Below are positions 5,441 to 7,694 of a DNA stretch of 7,694 nucleotides, one piece after another; the first letter of the stretch is position 1; every line of letters starts with the position of its first letter. Made by a program: the position numbers and the translations under genes. The notes beneath the pieces were generated by a model. The model had not been told where the DNA came from and searched no databases. It saw only the letters and a list, made by a program, of their open reading frames with translations. This DNA is from Candidatus Zixiibacteriota bacterium (GTDB lineage: Bacteria; Zixibacteria; MSB-5A5; GN15; JAAZOE01): positions 1-7,694 of the forward strand of contig JAUUYJ010000115.1 in assembly GCA_030588275.1 (NCBI GenBank), in the 5' to 3' direction.

Positions 5441-7694
5441 ATGACCAGGAGACTTCTAACGATATTTTTCCTCTCCTCATTAATTGTCGTCATGTTGGCG
5501 GCGGCTGTCGCTTACGGTTCCGACAAACCGTATAAACGTATGTCAGATAGGGCTTCAATCCCGGCCCGCTTCGCACCGGCCTATGGCTTTGATGGTGGCC
5601 AGGGGGAATCATTTGCATCCCCTCCCAAAACTAGCGATCAAATTTCTCTGGGTGCCATGGCCGGCCCCAGAATGATAGGTGAAACCACCTATGACTATCA
5701 AAAAAACTGCTCCATGGGACGCCAGATAGAGCATCGTGGCACAGATTACCTCAGTCTATCCTGGATGCACAAAGTTCTCGATGTGTTTGGTGGATCAAGT
5801 CGGGAAACCTGGTACACTGCTTACGATCTTGGTCAGTGTGCTGGCGATGAGCATCCTTTAATTACCCCAGAGGGCGGTGGATCCGCATCCGGTGGCAGTC
5901 GCTCCGGGTACACGACCATTGATGTTGATTGGAACAACGGTTGCGCCATAGTCGCCGCCCATGAGTTATCCGATCCGAGTTACTTTCCAAATGCCTATTG
6001 GGATTTTTGCACCGCCGGACCATTCGGGCTCTTTATCGGCGATCATCCTAGTGATAATGCCGGTGACTGGGATGTTGCCAACCAGTATATCTGGCCGGTC
6101 GTCGATTATCAAATTGGTACTGCCACAGTAACGCATATCGTTACCGCCGAATTTGGCGGAGCGGCGGGTGACCCTCAGGGACTCGCCTACTGGCGCCGGG
6201 TTGGAGCTTATGGCACGGGCCTGGGTGTTTGGGGTGCCAAAGTTATTATTGATACTGCCATGAATATCAACGCCTTGGTCTCTGCCGACCGAAATTCCGA
6301 TAAGGTGGCGATCATATGGAACGCCCCGGTCGATTATATTCGCGATCAGGGAGTCGAACTTGAATTTGCCAGCCAGTACAGAAATGACGTTTGGTATGCC
6401 CTTTCGACAAATCAGGGTGCCAACTGGCAAGCCCTTTCGGGTGTTAAATCCCTGGGTAACCATGTCGATCAAGGCATCGGTGGGGGCTACGATCCCCTCA
6501 TTGGTGGAAACATTACCACCTACGACAGCTTAAGTGATTACAAAGCATACTGCGATATGGCATCCCTTATCACTTCAGACGGAAACCTGCATATTTTATG
6601 GGGTTGCCGCCAATGGAGTGGTGACTCATCATTATTCTTCCGCAGTTCGGCAATCTTTCACTGGTCGGAAGATGACCCCACCGCCAGTTTGGTCGTCAAG
6701 GCTGATTGGGATACCGGTGGTGTTTCAATCATTGAATGGGGTAGCGATGTCGCCAAAATGTCCCTTTCCGAATGCGACAGTAAGCTTTATGCTATCTATA
6801 CTCAGTTTGGCTCAAAAAGTTACCCTGCCGCTGATTACGGACCCGCAGCTGCTACCAATAATGTTATGAACGGTTATATCTACATGTCTGTTTCTGATGA
6901 TGGTGGAGATAACTGGGATCGCGGTCAGCGAGTGACCGACTATGTCGAACTCCATAACATCTGTACCCCGGGTACTTTCGCCGGTACCGGTGGCGGATCA
7001 TCCGATGGTGATTGTGTCTCAGAATATTGGGCCTCGTCGGCCCGCTTTGGCCGGACTGCTACCTGCGGTGACAATACCGGCAACGATGTTCTTGATATTA
7101 TGTATGTCAAGGATTTTGCCCCGGGTGGAGCGATTCAGCCTCTTTCCGGTGTCTGGACCAAAAATCCGATGATTTGGGTTGAAGAGCCCTGTCGAGCCGT
7201 TGTACCGGAACCATTATACAATGATGATGCCGGTATCGGAATTGGTGAGCCTTACTCCTTGCCACTCTGGACCGTTCCTGATGGTGATACGTCAATAACG
7301 ATCTCCATGGAAAATCTGGGCCTTTTGCAAAACAACATTTCTGTTGGGTTCAGCTATACTGATGGTGATGCATGGATGTCTGCCACACCGACCTCAGGGA
7401 TTATTCCTTGTTGTGGTGGAACGCTTGATGTTGACATTACCTTTACCGCTCCCTCCGGGGCGCCCATTCCCTCCCTTTGGAGAGGTTCGATTGAGATCAC
7501 CCATGATGCGACCGCAAAGACGGTTCGCACTATTGCTGTAAACTTTATCGTATCAAGCGGCGTAGCCTATCCGGAAAGTGCGATTTTGGCGACAGCTTGT
7601 AAGCGCATTCGCGTTTACAATACTGGCGAACTGGTTAACAATGCTGGTAATGCTGGTTTGGATTTCATCGACGATTGTGATACTTTCAATGCCA
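5441..7694 (+). CDS. Large secreted Cys-rich protein with BNR/Asp-box propeller and Ig/BACON-like domain (3' end cut)
   Basis: The frame is open for 751 codons to the window edge with no stop, so the gene continues beyond it. Residues 1-26 are a signal peptide (MTRR, long hydrophobic core, AYG/SD). Residues 80-585 look like a beta-propeller. Asp-box-like turns are STNQGANW (322-329, Asn for Asp) and SDDGGDNW (485-492), and blade strands include VAIIWNAP, LHILWG and LDIMYV. I see no F/Y-R-I-P motif of true sialidases, so an enzyme call is not supported; binding or scaffold is likelier. Residues 610-705 form an Ig/BACON-like domain: WMSATPTSGIIPCCGGTLDV, then FTAP and LWRGSIEITHDA. After 710 a further domain begins (RIRVYNTGELVNN..LDF..DCD). 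About fifteen cysteines after the signal, including C657-C658, suggest many disulfides. Its own promoter and leader make it a separate unit from the fibre genes. A C-terminal sorting tail may lie outside the window. Confidence 0.88.
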   Translation, partial: MTRRLLTIFFLSSLIVVMLAAAVAYGSDKPYKRMSDRASIPARFAPAYGFDGGQGESFASPPKTSDQISLGAMAGPRMIGETTYDYQKNCSMGRQIEHRGTDYLSLSWMHKVLDVFGGSSRETWYTAYDLGQCAGDEHPLITPEGGGSASGGSRSGYTTIDVDWNNGCAIVAAHELSDPSYFPNAYWDFCTAGPFGLFIGDHPSDNAGDWDVANQYIWPVVDYQIGTATVTHIVTAEFGGAAGDPQGLAYWRRVGAYGTGLGVWGAKVIIDTAMNINALVSADRNSDKVAIIWNAPVDYIRDQGVELEFASQYRNDVWYALSTNQGANWQALSGVKSLGNHVDQGIGGGYDPLIGGNITTYDSLSDYKAYCDMASLITSDGNLHILWGCRQWSGDSSLFFRSSAIFHWSEDDPTASLVVKADWDTGGVSIIEWGSDVAKMSLSECDSKLYAIYTQFGSKSYPAADYGPAAATNNVMNGYIYMSVSDDGGDNWDRGQRVTDYVELHNICTPGTFAGTGGGSSDGDCVSEYWASSARFGRTATCGDNTGNDVLDIMYVKDFAPGGAIQPLSGVWTKNPMIWVEEPCRAVVPEPLYNDDAGIGIGEPYSLPLWTVPDGDTSITISMENLGLLQNNISVGFSYTDGDAWMSATPTSGIIPCCGGTLDVDITFTAPSGAPIPSLWRGSIEITHDATAKTVRTIAVNFIVSSGVAYPESAILATACKRIRVYNTGELVNNAGNAGLDFIDDCDTFNA
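7640..7657 (+). repeat. Perfect 9-nt tandem duplication in the propeller gene
   Basis: AATGCTGGT occurs twice in a row and encodes NAG-NAG. It keeps the frame and is probably a small slippage event or a structural turn; nothing more can be said. Confidence 0.6.

Noticed and set aside
5966..6472. 168-codon antisense open frame opposite the propeller gene
   Set aside because: It lies wholly inside a well-supported + strand gene, has no ribosome site or recognisable domain, and mirrors the codon pattern of the real frame.
6534..6869. 111-codon + strand frame inside the propeller gene
   Set aside because: It is out of frame with a continuous 751-codon gene and shows no domain, signal or ribosome site.
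5441..7020. Sialidase enzyme
   Set aside because: Asp-box turns alone occur in many non-enzymatic propellers, and the F/Y-R-I-P motif and arginine triad are not visible.

Overview
The window looks like a chromosomal stretch from an uncultured Gram-negative bacterium of the FCB type or a neighbouring candidate phylum. Zixibacteria, KSB1 or Marinimicrobia-like lineages fit best, but this is inference and no marker gene is present. Three things point that way. The 625-residue protein ends in a C-terminal tail with the YPNPFNP motif, as in type IX secretion sorting domains and FlgD-like Ig tails. The secreted proteins are multi-domain and Ig- or propeller-rich. One protein opens with the YQGRL...DPEMTPRQ...SAPYSF module common in such lineages. 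All four complete starts have clear Shine-Dalgarno sequences, which argues against classical Bacteroidota.

Layout: all five genes are on the + strand. (1) 2-904 is the 3' part of a gene for a single-pass membrane protein with a proline-rich linker and a PEGA-like beta domain. It is probably the C-terminal half of a receptor-type Ser/Thr protein kinase whose kinase domain lies upstream of the window. (2) 1021-1728 encodes an exported, TPR-like helical protein with a Pro/Lys-rich linker and a C-terminal glycine-rich membrane segment. It has its own candidate promoter. (3) 1815-3059 encodes a secreted fibre-like protein: N-terminal module, seven 10-residue repeats, a jelly-roll-like domain and a C-terminal coiled coil. 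(4) 3062-4939 starts 2 nt after gene 3 stops and encodes a secreted multi-domain protein with the YPNPFNP sorting tail. (5) A hairpin and a strong intrinsic terminator close this unit. About 500 bp follow without a recognisable gene, holding a cluster of short GAGCGTAGCGA-like repeats, a long imperfect hairpin and a structured leader. (6) 5441 to the window end is a long Cys-rich secreted protein with Asp-box (BNR-like) propeller motifs followed by an Ig/BACON-like domain. It runs off the window.

Taken together, this is a cell-envelope and surface-protein locus. Genes 3 and 4 are almost certainly cotranscribed and translationally coupled, and may form one surface structure: a trimeric-type fibre plus a sorted, surface-anchored partner. 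Genes 1 and 2 look like membrane signalling or scaffold proteins. Gene 5 is a separate transcription unit. No mobile element, CRISPR array, tRNA or rRNA was seen. The least explained parts are the 4940-5440 non-coding stretch and the gene 3-4 pair.
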